Source: a virus
Direction: 5' to 3' (one strand)
DNA: 36,823 nucleotides
IMG/VR virus record: IMGVR_UViG_3300025913_000013
Span: 1 to 36,823 of that record
Position numbers and translations under genes: made by a program. Shown in pieces: positions 35,528 through 36,823 of this stretch (position 1 is its first letter; each line of letters begins with the position of its first letter). The notes under the pieces were generated by a model. It did not search any database. It was not told where the DNA came from and saw nothing but the letters and a program-made list of their open reading frames with translations.

Positions 35528-36823
35528 GCCAAGTATCCATTATAGACATCGAGGGGAATCATCCGCAAATACCGACAAGATTCAACGCCAATATTGGTTT
35601 TGCAATTCCAATTGCGAACGTTTTAGAAATTTTCGGAGATACAACTCCGGCCGGCACAAATCCCGTTCACACTGTAGGAACAGGGAATAATATCACAACT
35701 TACGTTCAAATCACTCAAGCAATTGCCGCATCAAATCTTTCTAACGTTGGCTTAGCGGCTTTTGATGAAGATTTCTTTTCAGTAGATGCAAACGGATTCG
35801 TTTCCTTTATCGGAGTTACTCAAGATTTACACGTTGCAAGATTCATTGTTTCGGCCGGCGGAACAGCCGACGGAGCTAATTACACGACATTTGCCGCCGC
35901 TTATGCCGCCGCTGTATCAGCCGGGGGCAATCAGACAATCTTCCTACAGCCGGGCACATACAACATAGGGACACAGGTTTTAGCCGCAGGAATCAACGTA
36001 GCCGCCTTTGATTGCGATGCTCAAACACCTAATGTGACGATAAATGGAAAGATGACAGCCAACATCACTGGCACTTGCTCATTTAGCGGAATTCACTTCG
36101 TCAATAATTCAGATAACATCCTTGCCGTAAGCGGATCAGGTGGATGCGTATTCAATTTTAACGAATGTTTCATTGAAGTTGGTGGAAACTTTAAAGCCTT
36201 TTTAAACACTAACCCAAACTGTGGAATTATAATTGCAACCTCTGAGGGTGATATCACAGGAACAGATGTTTATTTTGATATGACTGGAGGGGCTGTATCT
36301 ATACGCACAAGCTTCTTCTTTAATGGGACGAATGACACTACGCAGAATATTTTCTCAAATGCTTCATTTGACCTTGAAAATGCTACTTTTGACTCTGCGA
36401 TCATTGCTACAGGTACCGGAGGGGATGTTTCTGTAAAACATAGCACGATGATTTTGCTAGATGCTACCCTGATTACTACAAGCGGAGGCCCAAATGATGA
36501 CTTAGTGATATTTGAAAGCCATATCGATTCAAATAATGCGACAGCAATTTCTATCGGGGCCGGCTCTACAATGAAAATCGTAGAAAGCTCAGTTGGTTCA
36601 AGCGCAACAGATGCAATCGATGGAGCTGGCGTTCTTCTTTACACTCCGATTTCATTTACTAAATCCTCGTCGAATGTCACGACAGCGACTCAAACACCAA
36701 TGAGATTTGGCCCTTCAATTTCTCCGATTATGCCCAATGCTTATGGAACAGTTTATTATGATGGCACCATCATCACGACCGCAGACGCAGGATCGGCAAC
36801 TGATGTGTGGACATCTAACGGCC
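35524..36823 (+). CDS. Tail spike, N-terminal part (gene continues at position 1)
   Basis: The frame opens with TTG at 35524, overlapping the previous stop (TTGA) and preceded by GGAGGTG seven bases upstream, which decides the start. It stays open to the window end and, after removing the duplicated 127 bases, continues at position 1 to 732, giving about 634 residues. Residues ~1-100 are an N-terminal attachment domain. FIVSAGGTADGANYTTFAAA at about 108 opens a beta-helix of the pectate-lyase type (FLQPGTYNIG and repeated Asn/Thr/Gly strands) to about residue 385. It should bind or cut a host surface glycan. Confidence 0.85.
   Translation, partial: MSQVSIIDIEGNHPQIPTRFNANIGFAIPIANVLEIFGDTTPAGTNPVHTVGTGNNITTYVQITQAIAASNLSNVGLAAFDEDFFSVDANGFVSFIGVTQDLHVARFIVSAGGTADGANYTTFAAAYAAAVSAGGNQTIFLQPGTYNIGTQVLAAGINVAAFDCDAQTPNVTINGKMTANITGTCSFSGIHFVNNSDNILAVSGSGGCVFNFNECFIEVGGNFKAFLNTNPNCGIIIATSEGDITGTDVYFDMTGGAVSIRTSFFFNGTNDTTQNIFSNASFDLENATFDSAIIATGTGGDVSVKHSTMILLDATLITTSGGPNDDLVIFESHIDSNNATAISIGAGSTMKIVESSVGSSATDAIDGAGVLLYTPISFTKSSSNVTTATQTPMRFGPSISPIMPNAYGTVYYDGTIITTADAGSATDVWTSNG
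36697..36823. repeat. Terminal direct repeat, right copy
   Basis: Identical to 1-127; see the left copy. Counting it once gives a unique genome of 36,696 bp. The spike reading frame crosses it without a shift, which supports a real circular join. Confidence 0.95.

Noticed and set aside
35786-35968. A 60-residue frame within the spike gene
   Set aside because: It lies in another frame of the beta-helix coding region and has low-quality composition.
1-36823. tRNA genes, CRISPR arrays or insertion sequences
   Set aside because: No cloverleaf-like segments, regular repeat-spacer arrays, or transposase genes with inverted ends were seen by eye; a covariance search could still find a tRNA.
1-36823. 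Assigning the host to environmental Chlamydiae
   Set aside because: The missing endolysin and the secreted methyltransferase are compatible with an intracellular host, but no gene here names a host; I keep this only as a guess.

Overview
The window is a complete tailed-phage genome, closed into a circle. The last 127 bases (36697-36823) repeat the first 127 exactly, so the unique length is 36,696 bp and one tail-spike gene runs across the join. Packaging and virion genes follow the short-tailed (P22/N4-like, podovirus) pattern: small and large terminase, P22-type portal, scaffold, N4-gp56-type coat, a head-tail adaptor, a nozzle-like protein, three ejection-protein candidates, fibres and a beta-helix spike. 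There is no tape measure, sheath or tail-tube set. Mixed coding strands, standard stop codons and Shine-Dalgarno sites indicate a bacterial host. The host cannot be named from the sequence.

Layout. (1) 1-1505, plus: end of the spike gene, then a secreted FkbM-type methyltransferase. (2) 4979-1494, minus: small early genes, an Erf-type annealing protein, a YqaJ/lambda-type exonuclease, and at the end a lipoprotein plus one-helix membrane protein pair. (3) 4980-8148, plus: a divergent promoter pair around an 18-bp palindrome, a small HTH regulator, small genes, a replication-initiator-like protein with iterons inside its gene, an SSB-tail-like protein and a RusA-like resolvase. (4) 14116-8104, minus: ParA, a ribbon-helix-helix partner, many small (often Cys-rich) accessory genes including a Lar-like protein, a serine recombinase and an HNH-like protein. 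(5) 14752-14274, minus: two small genes. (6) 15026-36823, plus: morphogenesis genes, interrupted by a minus-strand cassette (33369-32367) with a ribbon-helix-helix protein and two tiny membrane proteins.

Together these suggest a temperate phage that persists as a plasmid. It has a partition cassette, a resolvase-like recombinase and a plasmid-like replication module, but no tyrosine integrase. A 17-bp partly palindromic box (TGTATnTTnnnTGTACA-like) occurs upstream of parA, between parA and its partner, upstream of the recombination operon, and inside the recombinase gene. It may be the centromere and operator of the partition system. No endolysin is recognisable, which is unusual; two sets of small membrane or lipoprotein genes are the only lysis candidates seen. 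No tRNA, rRNA, CRISPR or insertion sequence was found.
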